A stretch of DNA of 64,000 nt from a cyanobiont of Ornithocercus magnificus (GCA_007996965.1 BIMP01000001.1:1426001-1490000), one strand, 5' to 3'; shown: positions 19,593 through 28,773, counted from the stretch's first letter. Notes: generated by a model from the letters alone, not told the origin. Translations and numbers: made by a program.

Positions 19593-20354
19593 TTAGTGGT
19601 CTTGATTGTGGCGCCAAACTGCAAGGCTATGAGCTGCAGCAACAGCTGCTGTGTCTGTTCGCAAAATCGCCTTGCCCAGACAAGTTGGCCTCCAGCCACA
19701 GATTTCAGCTGCTCTCTGTTCATCAGGGTCCCAACCCCCCTCAGGGCCAATAGCAACCCACACTTGATCAAGAGTTGGTGGAAGTTCAGCAAGATCTGCT
19801 TCAAATAAGTCTAGACCCTGACATCGCGCCGTGGCGATAAAGGTGGCAGCTCGATCAACTATGGGGGTTTTGTTCCAAAGACTGGCAGCATCACAACCTT
19901 GATGCAGGTCTGGCAGCCAAAGGCGCTCACACTGCTCGACAGACTCACGCAAAATGCTTGCCCAACGTACAGGGCGTTCCTGTGCCTGTGGCGTCCGTCG
20001 TACTGATTGCAAGGGAATAAACTGATCCATGCCCAGCTCACATATCATACGTAGTAAGTTGTCCATGCCACGTCGTGGCACAGCAACTGCAAGTCCTAAA
20101 CGAGGGAAAGGCCTGCGAGCAAACATGACGGTTGCCCTAGAGAGTTCTAGGTACTCGCGGTCCTTCAGATATGCATAGCAGAGGCGACCAGCTCCATCAA
20201 CAACAGCTACTGTTTCACCTTTCTGGAGTCGCAATACTCGCCACAAGTAATGCTGCTCAGCACTGTTGAGAGGCAACAGCAGTGAGGTGTCACCCATAAA
20301 AGGCCAACGTACTGGGGCAATCAGTAAGCGTCGTGATGCCTCTAACCTAGTCAT
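19593..20354 (-). CDS. rsmE: 16S rRNA (uracil-1498-N3)-methyltransferase
   Basis: RsmE methylates N3 of U1498 in 16S rRNA using S-adenosylmethionine. The protein is 253 residues. The N-terminal PUA-like domain is seen as HYLWRVLRLQKGETVAVVDGAG, and the C-terminal SPOUT domain with its trefoil knot as VAIGPEGGWDPDE and LGKAILRTDTAAVAAAH. The start ATG at 20354 overlaps the stop of the upstream DUF3531 gene by 8 bases, so the two are translationally coupled. Confidence 0.93.
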   Translation of the reverse strand: MTRLEASRRLLIAPVRWPFMGDTSLLLPLNSAEQHYLWRVLRLQKGETVAVVDGAGRLCYAYLKDREYLELSRATVMFARRPFPRLGLAVAVPRRGMDNLLRMICELGMDQFIPLQSVRRTPQAQERPVRWASILRESVEQCERLWLPDLHQGCDAASLWNKTPIVDRAATFIATARCQGLDLFEADLAELPPTLDQVWVAIGPEGGWDPDEQRAAEICGWRPTCLGKAILRTDTAAVAAAHSLAVWRHNQDH

Positions 20355-20796
20355 GCAGCGTAAAGATGCTGTCAGGATGGTCTTCTATTGGCCAATCTTC
20401 ATTTACACCTCCCACTACCAGCTCCTCAAGTTGGACCACATCTACATTAAGCTGGTACAAGGCATTTATAAGTACATCTAGAGCCACAGCGTCACTTGTT
20501 CCAAGATCAATCCAACAGCGAGCCCATGTATCTCGGTACTCCAGTTCACCCATGTTATGCATCAGAGATGGCATAGTAGATGCAGCGCTACTATTGTCGT
20601 AGATCATCCAACTTAAGTCATTGGGTTCTTCATGCACTTGAAGGTTCTCAGCGTTAAAACCACCTAGGCGCCCAAGGACATACCAAGAGTCAAAAATACT
20701 ATCAACGTATTTGCGCTCTCCCGCACTAGGAACATCAGCAAAACGGAGCCATAGCCAGCAGCTAAAGGGATCAACTTCACGAAAATGGACATCCAT
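20347..20796 (-). CDS. DUF3531 protein
   Basis: A 149-residue soluble protein matching the DUF3531 family of cyanobacteria and plastids. It starts MDVHFREVDPFSCWLWLRF at the ATG at 20796 and continues with the conserved blocks SWYVLGRLGGFNAENLQV, MHNMGELEYRDTWARCW and LGTSDAVALDVLINALYQL. An upstream open frame extends to 20913, but this extra part is not family-like and would intrude on the divergent ABC gene. No function is established. It is coupled to rsmE downstream, and its 5' end is 79 bases from the CbiO-like ATPase on the other strand. Confidence 0.85.
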   Translation of the reverse strand: MDVHFREVDPFSCWLWLRFADVPSAGERKYVDSIFDSWYVLGRLGGFNAENLQVHEEPNDLSWMIYDNSSAASTMPSLMHNMGELEYRDTWARCWIDLGTSDAVALDVLINALYQLNVDVVQLEELVVGGVNEDWPIEDHPDSIFTLHD

Positions 20797-20875
20797 AATG
20801 GCGGTAAATAGCATATGTATCATCGCCGCCATCAGCGAGGATGACATAAATCCAGGCATAAGCCTAAGCACAGAT

Positions 20876-21538
20876 ATGTTGGAGCTACTCTCACTTCGAT
20901 ACCAACCTGCCACATCTAGTCACAAAATTTTGCGCGATATCACACTAGTAGCAAAGCAAGGACAACCATGCCTAATAACTGGAGCCAGCGGCAGTGGTAA
21001 AACCACGTTGCTAGAAGTGATTGCTGGTCTCAACACAGGATCAGGTGGACATATCCGATGGAAGGGATCCTTAGTGAATAGCAGGCAGCGTCGCTGGCTT
21101 TGTGGTATGGTGTTTCAGTTTCCAGAAAGACATTTTCTTGGTCTAACTGTTGCTCAGGAGCTATTACTTGGTCAGCGTCGTCTTGACGCTGAGCACAAGC
21201 ACCAAGTGCTGAGGAGGGTTGGTTTAGACTCATTAGACCTGCGCTTAGCCCCAGAACAGCTCAGTGGTGGGCAACAACGTAGACTAGCGTTGGCAGTGCA
21301 GATACTAAGGCACCCAGGAATTCTACTGCTCGACGAGCCTACAGCAGGCCTAGATTGGCAAAATCGCCATGAGATCCTTAATCTTCTAAATATTTTTGCA
21401 CGCGACCTGGTAATGGTTGTGGCAACACACGAACCCGAGTTATTTCTTCAATGGAATTGCCTGCGCCACCAGCTATTAGACGGCCTGCTAATACCAATGC
21501 CTACATCATATCCTGGGTTAGGCACGTCAAATGGCTGA
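20876..21538 (+). CDS. CbiO-like (ECF-type) ABC ATPase
   Basis: A 220-residue ABC ATPase from the ATG at 20876. Walker A is ITGASGSGKTTLLEVIAG, the Q-loop MVFQFPERHFLGLTVAQE is typical of energy-coupling-factor (CbiO/EcfA) ATPases, the signature is LSGGQQRRLALAVQ and Walker B is LLLDEPTAGLD. No EcfT, EcfS or other membrane partner is nearby, so the rest of the complex is elsewhere or unknown. A related plastid protein (AtNAP14) has been linked to transition-metal homeostasis; that parallel is inference. Its stop overlaps the ATG of the decayed hslO. Confidence 0.85.
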   Translation: MLELLSLRYQPATSSHKILRDITLVAKQGQPCLITGASGSGKTTLLEVIAGLNTGSGGHIRWKGSLVNSRQRRWLCGMVFQFPERHFLGLTVAQELLLGQRRLDAEHKHQVLRRVGLDSLDLRLAPEQLSGGQQRRLALAVQILRHPGILLLDEPTAGLDWQNRHEILNLLNIFARDLVMVVATHEPELFLQWNCLRHQLLDGLLIPMPTSYPGLGTSNG

Positions 21539-22160
21539 TTGTCTCATCAGGGCTGCAGTAGCCAGCTGTGGGATTGTGCCGGTCGCGCTAAATGGGGCGG
21601 GGGGTAGTTACGTGAGGCCCGCCGTTGTCACATGCTCTTCTGCTTCACAACCGCAATGCTCGATCGTGCGATGTCAGTAGGTTTTCTACTTGCCAGCTCA
21701 ATGAAAGTGCAGGATGGCCAGGTAAATTTTGTTGGATAACGCATTGGCAGCAGCGGTCTAGATTGCTGTGGAGGATTACTAGTGCAGCTTTTGCCTAAAG
21801 CAATGGCAGAGCCTGACCTAGCTGCTCTACTCGAGCAGCATTACCAAGAGATCAACCATTTCAGCAATTTCCTATAAGCCCACAGCAATGATCTTAATAA
21901 GCTGCTGCAAAAAGCTTTTCCCGAGCTTGACCCACAACCACTTGAGAACACAAAAGCACGGCAAGATATCTGTTTTCAGTGTCGCTGTAGACATGCTCAA
22001 AGCCTAAATGCACTATGACTACTAGGAGTGAAGGATCTATGCAAAATGTTAGAGAAAGAACAGATGTGCAGGGCTAAGCTACCATTTTTGCAATCATGCC
22101 TGTGAGATCTCAGCGGATGAGCTTAATACTCTAATCCGCGAGATTAAGTCCTTAAGCTAA
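21531..22160 (+). pseudogene. hslO: decayed hslO (Hsp33 redox chaperone)
   Basis: Remains of Hsp33, the zinc-bound redox-switched chaperone. The ATG at 21531 overlaps the ABC-gene stop (ATGGCTGA) and gives MADCLIRAAVASCGIVPVA, the expected N-terminus. A frameshift before 21611 moves to another frame, which gives REARRCHML and then [17 protein letters not shown], and stops at TAA 21737-21739. Most of the substrate-binding domain is deleted. The same frame resumes with GGLLVQLLPKAMAEPDLA, stops at TAA 21875-21877, then reads CFQCRC (zinc CxC pair at 21980-21988) and stops again at TGA 22016-22018. A second frameshift restores the start frame, with YHFCNHACEISADELNTLI replacing the usual CxxC motif (first Cys now Tyr, codon 22080-22082). 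About 210 codons remain of about 295. It is not functional. Confidence 0.88.
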
Positions 22161-22838
22161 CAACAAAGTACCTATAAGGAGCAACAGCAGTGCAGGAATT
22201 GCCTCAATCTGATCAGGGTTCAACAGGACTTCTGTTGGCAGTGATATCAGTTGCAGTAGTAAGCCTCCTAAAGCAAGACCAATAGCAAGCAATAAAGCGC
22301 TCCACCCAAGCGAGACTAGTGGGCGACGACCACGGCGGATTTGGCTGATGAATAATCCAATGGTGCCGAGAGAAAGCAGTAGCTCTACAGCTCCAGTGTC
22401 TAGAAGAACCAGTAAGAGACCGGCTGTACCTAGAGCGAGTCGGATCAGCAACCCTTTTCCCTCTGCCAAACGGAGCGTTGGCATGAATGAGGTTGAACTA
22501 CTTGGCTCTGTGGCATATGGCCTAAGAGATTTCAGTCGACTCAGGAGCATATTGGCTCCAGCGGTTAGTCCAGTTGTTACAGGAACACTTTGCTCTCGTT
22601 CAGAGGCAGAGGCAGCTGCTGTGCTAACTCGACCCATCTGACGATCGCGCAAGCGCGACATCAAGACAGCATCATATGAGGACTCGACACGTGCACGGGC
22701 TTGAGGATCATCCCCGACTTCGCGTAGACAGCGGTCTCGAGCAGCCTGGACATCCTCGAAGCTGGCATCAGTATCATCGAGACCCAACTGCTGATATGGG
22801 TCCTGGGAACCTTGGTCAGAAACGGAACCCATGTTCAT
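22152..22838 (-). CDS. CPP1-like membrane protein with J-like domain
   Basis: A 228-residue protein. The N-terminal half has a degenerate J-domain-like region (DPYQQLGLDDTDASFEDVQAARDRCL, then SSYDAVLMSRLRDRQMG) without the HPD motif. The C-terminal half has about four hydrophobic segments (residues ~130-228). This is the layout of the CPP1-like family; plant CPP1 is a chloroplast chaperone that stabilises protochlorophyllide oxidoreductase. A thylakoid or envelope chaperone role is an inference. The start is ATG 22838 (22832 is also possible). Its 3' end overlaps the hslO remnant by 9 bases. A small hypothetical gene and prfC lie upstream on the same strand. Confidence 0.82.
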   Translation of the reverse strand: MNMGSVSDQGSQDPYQQLGLDDTDASFEDVQAARDRCLREVGDDPQARARVESSYDAVLMSRLRDRQMGRVSTAAASASEREQSVPVTTGLTAGANMLLSRLKSLRPYATEPSSSTSFMPTLRLAEGKGLLIRLALGTAGLLLVLLDTGAVELLLSLGTIGLFISQIRRGRRPLVSLGWSALLLAIGLALGGLLLQLISLPTEVLLNPDQIEAIPALLLLLIGTLLLA

Positions 22839-22880
22839 GCGCCTCCATAACTAATTCATGCATTGAGCGTATCGAGGTGC

Positions 22881-23102
22881 TTAGAACAGTGGAGGACCAT
22901 GGCAAAAACCGTGAAGCTTCTCTAAAACTGCGCAGCAGCGCTGGGCTTCTGAAGGAGGCAGCCATTGACGGTGTTTGAGCAAGAGCATTTGTGGTGGCAG
23001 ATAGTTGCCCTCTAACATTTCGATGCCATTTAGGCATGTCCGAAAGCAAACGTAGTCAGTGCCGCCATCACAACTGGGGCGGTGCAGCCATAAAGAGCAC
23101 AC
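22881..23102 (-). CDS. small conserved cyanobacterial protein
   Basis: An open frame whose sequence WLHRPSCDGGTDYVCFRTC, then EMLEGNYLPPQMLLLKHRQW and LPPSEAQRC, resembles a short cyanobacterial protein family I recall only as hypothetical. From the GTG at 23102 it has 73 residues; the frame stays open to 23201, but that would overlap prfC and add a non-family extension. It sits between prfC and the CPP1-like gene on the same strand, with the right spacing for an operon. A second open frame on the same strand (22816-23049) overlaps it and looks like a shadow. Function unknown. Confidence 0.6.
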   Translation of the reverse strand: MCSLWLHRPSCDGGTDYVCFRTCLNGIEMLEGNYLPPQMLLLKHRQWLPPSEAQRCCAVLEKLHGFCHGPPLF

Positions 23103-23172
23103 ATTTGGCTGGTATAGAAGGAGGCTGATTTTGGTGGTATCGGAGGGCGGGGTGTGAATCAGCGGTGCAACC

Positions 23173-24819
23173 CTAAAAAGCAATAGGTTCGACTCCGACA
23201 ACTACTGGTGCTACGGGACTGAGTTCAAATTCTGGCTGGTCTTCTAAAAGTTGATTCAGGTTCCACTCGTTCTTAAACAGAAGAACAGGGCGTGACCATG
23301 AGTCCTGAACAGTACGGGAATTAAAGACTCGTCCAGCCAACTCTAGTGCAGACCAGCCACCACTAACCCAGCGAGCCACTCTGTAGTCCATTAGCTCTAA
23401 AAGCGTGGGTACCCCATACTCAACTTCTAATCTATACTGGACAACGTCTAACTGCAGCTGTCCAACTGCAGCAAGGATAGGATCATGACAACTCTGATCT
23501 ATACTGTAAAGAATTTGAACTGCCCCCTCCTCACGAAGCTCATTGATACCCTTGCGAAAGTTCTTAAAATTTGATGGGTTAGGGTTACGGAGCAGGCCAA
23601 AGATCTCAGGACTAAAGCAGGGAATACCTTCATATTCGACCTCTGGCCCGTGGTAAATTGTATCACCGATAGCAAACATTCCTGGATTGTTAAGGCCAAT
23701 CACATCACCAGGGTAAGCATTCTCGACAACAGTCCGATCTTGGGCAAACAATTTTTGTGGCCTGGACAAACGGATTGTCCGGCCTGTACGTGTATGCCGG
23801 ACGCTCATATCCTTTTCGAAGCGACCACTACAGACTCGAACAAAGGCCACACGATCGCGATGACGCGGGTCCATATTGGCCTGAAGCTTAAATACGAAGC
23901 CGCTAAATCCTGGTGTGAGAGGGTCAACTGGGCCATTAGTACTGTTACGAGCAACAGGGCATTGTGCCATCTTGAGAAAAGAGTCAAGGAAGGGCCGCAC
24001 GCCAAAGCCCGTCATTGCTGAACCGAAGAACACTGGTGTAAGTTCACCAGAGTGCACCATTGCAAGATCGAGCTCTGCACCAGCCAGCTCAAGAAGCTCA
24101 AGTTCCTCAACTGACTGCCTTAGCAGCTCGCTTTCAACCGTTAGAGTAAGAGAGGGATCATCTAGTTGAATATGCTGCTCAGCAGACTGATGACCTCGTT
24201 CAGACCGACTGAACAGAATTACCTGGCGGCTACAGCGGTCAATCACGCCATGAAATTCCTCGCCGCTGCCGATCGGCCAGTTCACAGCCCATGGTGTTAG
24301 CCCTAGCTCTGACTCTATCTCATCCAATAAAGACAAAGGGTCACGTCCTGGACGATCCATTTTGTTGATGAACGTGAAGATCGGCATGCGACGCATGCGG
24401 CACACCTCGAATAACTTGCGCGTCTGTGGCTCAAGGCCCTTAGCGGCGTCCTCTAGCAGCACTGCGTTGTCAGCCGCGGCCAGTGTCCGATAAGTATCCT
24501 CAGAGAAGTCCTTATGGCCAGGTGTGTCGAGCAGGTTGATTGTGCTGCTGCCGTAGTCAAACTGCAGCACTGTGGAAGTGATAGAGATGCCCCGCTGTTT
24601 CTCAAGCTCCATCCAGTCAGCTTTAACGCAGCGCTGCTTACCACGTGCCTTGACGGCACCAGCTTGCTGGATTGCACCGCCGTAGAGTAATAGCTTCTCA
24701 GTAAGTGTTGTCTTGCCAGCATCCGGATGAGAGATGATGGCAAAGTTGCGACGCCGTGCTATAGCCGCAGCTATCACAGGATCGGGAGCACTGGAAGTTG
24801 CAAAATTAACCTGGCTCAT
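23173..24819 (-). CDS. prfC: peptide chain release factor 3
   Basis: RF3 is the GTPase that recycles RF1/RF2 from the ribosome after termination. The protein is 548 residues, near the usual 530. The G domain shows [20 protein letters not shown] (P-loop, about residues 30-49), [16 protein letters not shown] (switch I), [17 protein letters not shown] (G3) and [12 protein letters not shown] (G4 NKMD). Domain II follows ([20 protein letters not shown]) and domain III ends the protein ([15 protein letters not shown]). The ATG at 24819 fits the family N-terminus. Confidence 0.96.
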   Translation of the reverse strand: MSQVNFATSSAPDPVIAAAIARRRNFAIISHPDAGKTTLTEKLLLYGGAIQQAGAVKARGKQRCVKADWMELEKQRGISITSTVLQFDYGSSTINLLDTPGHKDFSEDTYRTLAAADNAVLLEDAAKGLEPQTRKLFEVCRMRRMPIFTFINKMDRPGRDPLSLLDEIESELGLTPWAVNWPIGSGEEFHGVIDRCSRQVILFSRSERGHQSAEQHIQLDDPSLTLTVESELLRQSVEELELLELAGAELDLAMVHSGELTPVFFGSAMTGFGVRPFLDSFLKMAQCPVARNSTNGPVDPLTPGFSGFVFKLQANMDPRHRDRVAFVRVCSGRFEKDMSVRHTRTGRTIRLSRPQKLFAQDRTVVENAYPGDVIGLNNPGMFAIGDTIYHGPEVEYEGIPCFSPEIFGLLRNPNPSNFKNFRKGINELREEGAVQILYSIDQSCHDPILAAVGQLQLDVVQYRLEVEYGVPTLLELMDYRVARWVSGGWSALELAGRVFNSRTVQDSWSRPVLLFKNEWNLNQLLEDQPEFELSPVAPVVVGVEPIAF

Positions 24820-24838
24820 GATGTGATTGGGTCTTGCC

Positions 24839-25573
24839 TTAGCCTGGCAGTCGACCTGGCTCTACGTAGCCGCTCACCTCTAGATAACGATCTGCAACCG
24901 GTGCAACAGAGACGCTCAAGAGAGGATGATGCAATAGCTGAGACTGGACTTCTGCGGTCGTAAAGGCGGCGTGTAGTGAGGCGAGGTAATCGTGACGTAC
25001 TGTCGCGGAAGCACTTTCTGCATAGCGCCGCACTAGATCAAGTGCTGCTTCAGAGTTGGGTGGCCGGCGTAGATCCCTATGTAGTGTTAAGGCACCGGGC
25101 ACTGCCAGATGTTCTACTACTCGCCAGAGAACTGACGGCATGTGCAAGTGATGCAGTAGGCTGTTACTAACAATTATCCTTGCTTGTCGGTAGAAGTTAC
25201 TTGCTTGGTTGCCCAACCTAGTCAGATCAAGTTTGCAATAATGTAGGTTGTGCAGCAAACTGTCCCGACTATTGTCGCGGCGTTCAACTGCAAGGTTCAA
25301 CATTGCAGTTGAACCATCAATACCTAAAACAGTCCAGTTTGACCAGCGACGTGCCAGTTGCTCTGTGACCTTGCCAGGTCCGCAACCAAGGTCAACCAGC
25401 AAGTTGCATGGGGTAGGTGACAGGTCATATTCTCTTGTTAGGCTTGCCAAGCGATCGACGAAAGAAGCATCACTACTCGAGAAGTCGGCAGCCGCGTAGG
25501 CAGCTGCATGGCTGGTTGCTTCCATGAGTTCAGGTTCAGGAGATCGCTCCATAGAGAGAATTGGCGTAGTCAT
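24839..25573 (-). CDS. SAM-dependent class I methyltransferase
   Basis: A 244-residue methyltransferase from ATG 25573 (a TTG at 25615 would extend it). Motif I is [20 protein letters not shown], motif II has [14 protein letters not shown], and the post-motif region [20 protein letters not shown] is typical of the Methyltransf_11/25 type, which acts on small molecules. The C-terminal segment (residues ~180-244) may form the substrate lid. The substrate is not identifiable. It lies 19 bases upstream of prfC, on the same strand, and diverges from nrdJ. Confidence 0.8.
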   Translation of the reverse strand: MTTPILSMERSPEPELMEATSHAAAYAAADFSSSDASFVDRLASLTREYDLSPTPCNLLVDLGCGPGKVTEQLARRWSNWTVLGIDGSTAMLNLAVERRDNSRDSLLHNLHYCKLDLTRLGNQASNFYRQARIIVSNSLLHHLHMPSVLWRVVEHLAVPGALTLHRDLRRPPNSEAALDLVRRYAESASATVRHDYLASLHAAFTTAEVQSQLLHHPLLSVSVAPVADRYLEVSGYVEPGRLPG

Positions 25574-25678
25574 AGCTGTGGCAACTGCAAGATGCTCGGT
25601 TGCTGGTGGTGGCAAACCCTCCTAGGAACACCGCTGTCGGAAGCACTGCTGAGGCAATCAGTGTAGAGTTCCAAGCTC

Positions 25679-28057
25679 GTGATTCTGAGTCGAACTGGCT
25701 TAGTGGCGAAATCCGCCGGTGTTATTGGTCACCCCTGCAGTGACTTCCCTGCCTCAGCGCCGGCAGCAAACCCGGTCTTCTACCGCACCTATAGCCGTCG
25801 CAGTGAGTGTGGGCGCGAAAGCTGGAGCCAGGTTAGCGCGCGCAACCTTGATGGCCTACGCAGGCTCGGTGAACTTAGTGATGAGGAGGTAAGACTGATG
25901 GCACGGATGCAAGATGAGAAAAAGTCTTTACCTTCTGGCCGTTGGCTTTGGATCGGTGGTACGGGATGGATCGAGCGTCAAGAAAACTTTTCCGGGGCTT
26001 ACAACTGCACATCCACTAATCTGGTTGACTGGGAGGCCTTTGGCTTGATGATGGATCTAGCCATGATGGGCTGTGGAACAGGGGCAATCATTGAGCCTCA
26101 TCTAATTAACCAACTTCCAGTTATACTTAATACGATCCACATAGCTCAGGTCACCGACATAGGTGTGACACCAGTCAGTGAACGCCAAGAACACTGCAGT
26201 TACCAAATTGAGGGCAACAGAGTAGCATTACGAGTTGGTGATAGCCGTCGTAGCTGGGTTGATAGCTATCAACTTCTCCTGGAGCTCAGTAGTAACAAGC
26301 TTTTTAATGGAAGCACCATTGAGGTTTCAGTCGACCTGTCGGATGTACGTCCTGTGGGAGAGCCCCTTAAAGGTTTCGGCGGTGTTGCTAATCCAATCAG
26401 GTTGAAAGATTTGTATGGGCGTGTTGCTCAGCTCTTAAATAATGCTAATGGTCGGCACCTGACATCAGTCGAGTGCTGTTTACTAATTGATGAAGCAGCA
26501 CTTACTGTCGTAGCTGGTAACATTCGCCGCAGTGCTGGTATGCGGCAGTTTGCCTCTAGTGACCTAGGCGCTGCAGTCGCCAAGGATGGACTTTGGCAAC
26601 AGGATGCAGACGGCAATTGGTGCATCGATCCGAAACGGGACGTCTTGCGTATGGCTAATCATACCCGTGTTTACCACACTCGCCCCAGCCGTGAGGTGGT
26701 GCTTGAGTCAGTTACCAGGCAATTCTACTCTGGTGAGGGGGCTATCCAGTTTGCGCCAGAGGCAATCGCAAGATCTAACGCTGATCTCCTCAGTACATTG
26801 GAATTGCGACGCGAGTTTGTAGAGGTTTATTGCGATCAAGGACGTGAGGAAGCCAGTCGTTGGCTCGCTCTTAACCATGGCCCAATTGATGATGATGAAC
26901 TTGAGCATCGACTGAGCCGCTACGGCCTTAATCCCTGCGGCGAGATTTTAGGCACTAACTTTCATTGTAACCTTGCCGAGGTTCATCTCAACCAGGTCGA
27001 TGTTTCTGACGAAGAAGAGCAGGCCAATGCTTTCCGTGCCGGAGCACTCTCGGCAGCCTGTCTGCTTAACCATAAATTTACAGTAGAGCGCTATCGCCGC
27101 AGCCGCGAGTGGGATCCAATTGTAGGGATAAGCTTCACAGGCCTGTTCGACTTCTTCGTGCACGCTTTCGGCATTCCCTGGCTACACTGGTGGCAACTTG
27201 GCCGGCCCAATACTCCAGAGGGTTGTGCGTTTAAAGACAGAGAAGCAAGCTTTCTCACCCGCTGGCGCGAGGTTGTGAACACAACTGTCTGGGATTATTG
27301 TGATCGCCATGGCCTTCGGCGACCTAACCGCTGCACGACAGTTCAGCCTGCTGGCACCAAGAGTCTACTAACCGGTGCAGCGCCCGGTTGGCACCCTCCC
27401 AAGGCACAACGCTTCATTCGTCGTATTACCTTTCGTAGGGGTGATCCAGTTGCCATGGCCTGTATAGACTATGGCTATACTGTGGTGCCGTCACAATCTG
27501 ACAAGGATGAGCAAGGACAGCTTTTGAATGATCCTTTTGATTCTCGCTGTACAGAGTGGCTGGTAGAAATTCCTACCGAGGTTAGCTGGGCTAATCTTCC
27601 TGGGGCTGACACTATAGATATCAATGCCTTCTCAGCCCTCGCCCAATTCGATTTTTATATGCAGGTTCAGCGCCATTACACAGCACATAACACATCGGCT
27701 ACAATCGAGTTTCGCGAGCACGAAATAGAGCCACTTGCTGATGCTTTACATCAAGCGATAGTTAGTGGAGAAGGTTACATCTCCGTAGCATTACTGGCGC
27801 GCTTTGACGCGAACGCAACGTTCCCACGTCTGCCTTTTGAGCCTATCGATGCAGGAACCTACGAGAGACTTCAATCAGACGTGATAAAGCGCCGAGTGAA
27901 TAATGACTTCTTTGAGGTTCTACGTCATTACGACAGTGATAAACTGATTGAAACTGGCCCCGCTGGTTGTGACTCTGATAGGTGTCTACTGCCTCTAACA
28001 ACATCTGAAGGACTGAAAGCCATAATAGAATCCCCCTTAGACGCTGATAATCTGTGA
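25679..28057 (+). CDS. nrdJ: adenosylcobalamin-dependent (class II) ribonucleotide reductase
   Basis: A 792-residue monomeric class II reductase that makes deoxyribonucleotides from ribonucleoside triphosphates with B12 as radical source. Landmarks: SGAYNCTSTN (N-terminal cysteine of the redox pair), MMGCGTGAI, NPCGEILGTNFHC (radical Cys in NPCGE and the second redox Cys in FHC), QPAGTKSLLTGAAPGWHPP, and a C-terminal CDSDRC pair that would shuttle electrons from thioredoxin. The start is GTG 25679. No intein or frame break is present. Dependence on B12 agrees with cbiX at 51 kb. tRNA-Ser begins 25 bases after the stop. Confidence 0.94.
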   Translation: MILSRTGLVAKSAGVIGHPCSDFPASAPAANPVFYRTYSRRSECGRESWSQVSARNLDGLRRLGELSDEEVRLMARMQDEKKSLPSGRWLWIGGTGWIERQENFSGAYNCTSTNLVDWEAFGLMMDLAMMGCGTGAIIEPHLINQLPVILNTIHIAQVTDIGVTPVSERQEHCSYQIEGNRVALRVGDSRRSWVDSYQLLLELSSNKLFNGSTIEVSVDLSDVRPVGEPLKGFGGVANPIRLKDLYGRVAQLLNNANGRHLTSVECCLLIDEAALTVVAGNIRRSAGMRQFASSDLGAAVAKDGLWQQDADGNWCIDPKRDVLRMANHTRVYHTRPSREVVLESVTRQFYSGEGAIQFAPEAIARSNADLLSTLELRREFVEVYCDQGREEASRWLALNHGPIDDDELEHRLSRYGLNPCGEILGTNFHCNLAEVHLNQVDVSDEEEQANAFRAGALSAACLLNHKFTVERYRRSREWDPIVGISFTGLFDFFVHAFGIPWLHWWQLGRPNTPEGCAFKDREASFLTRWREVVNTTVWDYCDRHGLRRPNRCTTVQPAGTKSLLTGAAPGWHPPKAQRFIRRITFRRGDPVAMACIDYGYTVVPSQSDKDEQGQLLNDPFDSRCTEWLVEIPTEVSWANLPGADTIDINAFSALAQFDFYMQVQRHYTAHNTSATIEFREHEIEPLADALHQAIVSGEGYISVALLARFDANATFPRLPFEPIDAGTYERLQSDVIKRRVNNDFFEVLRHYDSDKLIETGPAGCDSDRCLLPLTTSEGLKAIIESPLDADNL

Positions 28058-28081
28058 CTTAGATGATCACTGTTTACCGCG

Positions 28082-28168
28082 GGAGAGGTGGTCGAGTGGC
28101 TTATGGCTCTGGTCTTGAAAACCAGCGTGCCTTCACGGGCACCGTGGGTTCGAATCCCACCCTCTCCG
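28082..28168 (+). tRNA. trnS-UGA: tRNA-Ser(UGA)
   Basis: Acceptor stem GGAGAGG (28082-28088) pairs with CCTCTCC (28161-28167); discriminator base G at 28168. The anticodon stem-loop CTGGT-CTTGAAA-ACCAG gives anticodon TGA. A long variable arm (GTGCC-TTCAC-GGGCAC region) marks a class II tRNA, and the T arm is GTGGG-TTCGAAT-CCCAC. CCA is not encoded. It reads serine UCA/UCG-type codons. Confidence 0.97.
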
Positions 28169-28581
28169 TTCAATTGACTAAATTGTGATCTTATGGGGTA
28201 TCCTCCTTGAACTTTTTAGGGATCTTGATGCCGAAGTACCGTATTTTCTTAGATGCACTCTAAAAGAATTTATAAAGAGAATCAAGTTACTTGTCAGTCT
28301 TGTTATGGTGAGAAAACCTTAAAAGTTCTAGTACCAACTGTTGTCCACCGCACTAGTGTTAAGAAACCAAAGATGTTTCACTAAGTTTGTAGACGAAATA
28401 CTTGCCCTCCTTTTGGCGAGTGGACCATGACTTTGATGCACCTTATCCAGCAACAAACGTTACAACCCTGCCCAATACTTGTCTCATAGTAATGTACCTC
28501 TTAGCATATTCAAGAGCCAAATATAAAGCCACAGATTATTGTCACTGCGTTAGATAATAGTTGTGTTGAGCTAATTAGCCA
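28169..28581. other. gap after tRNA-Ser with one short open frame
   Basis: About 410 bases with no recognised gene. One plus-strand frame at 28253-28384 begins ATG and encodes 43 basic residues with a CxxC pair (QVTCQSCYGEK); it has no evident ribosome-binding site. It could be a real micro-protein, a zinc-ribbon relic, or chance. Everything else is stop-rich. No terminator with a T-run was found directly after the tRNA. Confidence 0.4.
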
Positions 28582-28773
28582 GTGCCTAATTCAGAAGCCC
28601 CTCTGCACGGAAGATGTCTGGGTCCAGTTATTGGATGGAGATCAAGAAAACTTAATATTGCTATAGCGCTCCGGAAAGATGGTTGGTCTTATCAGACGAT
28701 AGGTAAACATTTTTTATGTTCCCCGAGAACTATCGGTAGGGATATTATAAATCTTACTGCAAGAGGCTATTAA
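28582..28773 (+). CDS. possible small helix-turn-helix protein
   Basis: A 63-codon frame starting at GTG 28582. Its C-terminal half, ALRKDGWSYQTIGKHFLCSP followed by RTIGRDIINL, fits the helix-turn-helix pattern of resolvase/MerR-type recognition domains (LRxxGxSyxxIgxxfxxSxxTIxRdi). The N-terminal 25 residues have no resemblance to anything I know. No ribosome-binding site is obvious, so it may be a standalone DNA-binding protein or the surviving domain of a decayed regulator. The regular pattern of substitutions compatible with a fold is the main support. Confidence 0.45.
   Translation: MPNSEAPLHGRCLGPVIGWRSRKLNIAIALRKDGWSYQTIGKHFLCSPRTIGRDIINLTARGY

Noticed and set aside
22816-23049. 77-codon minus-strand frame downstream of prfC
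   Set aside because: It overlaps the better-supported small gene at 22881-23102 in another frame and has no recognisable pattern.
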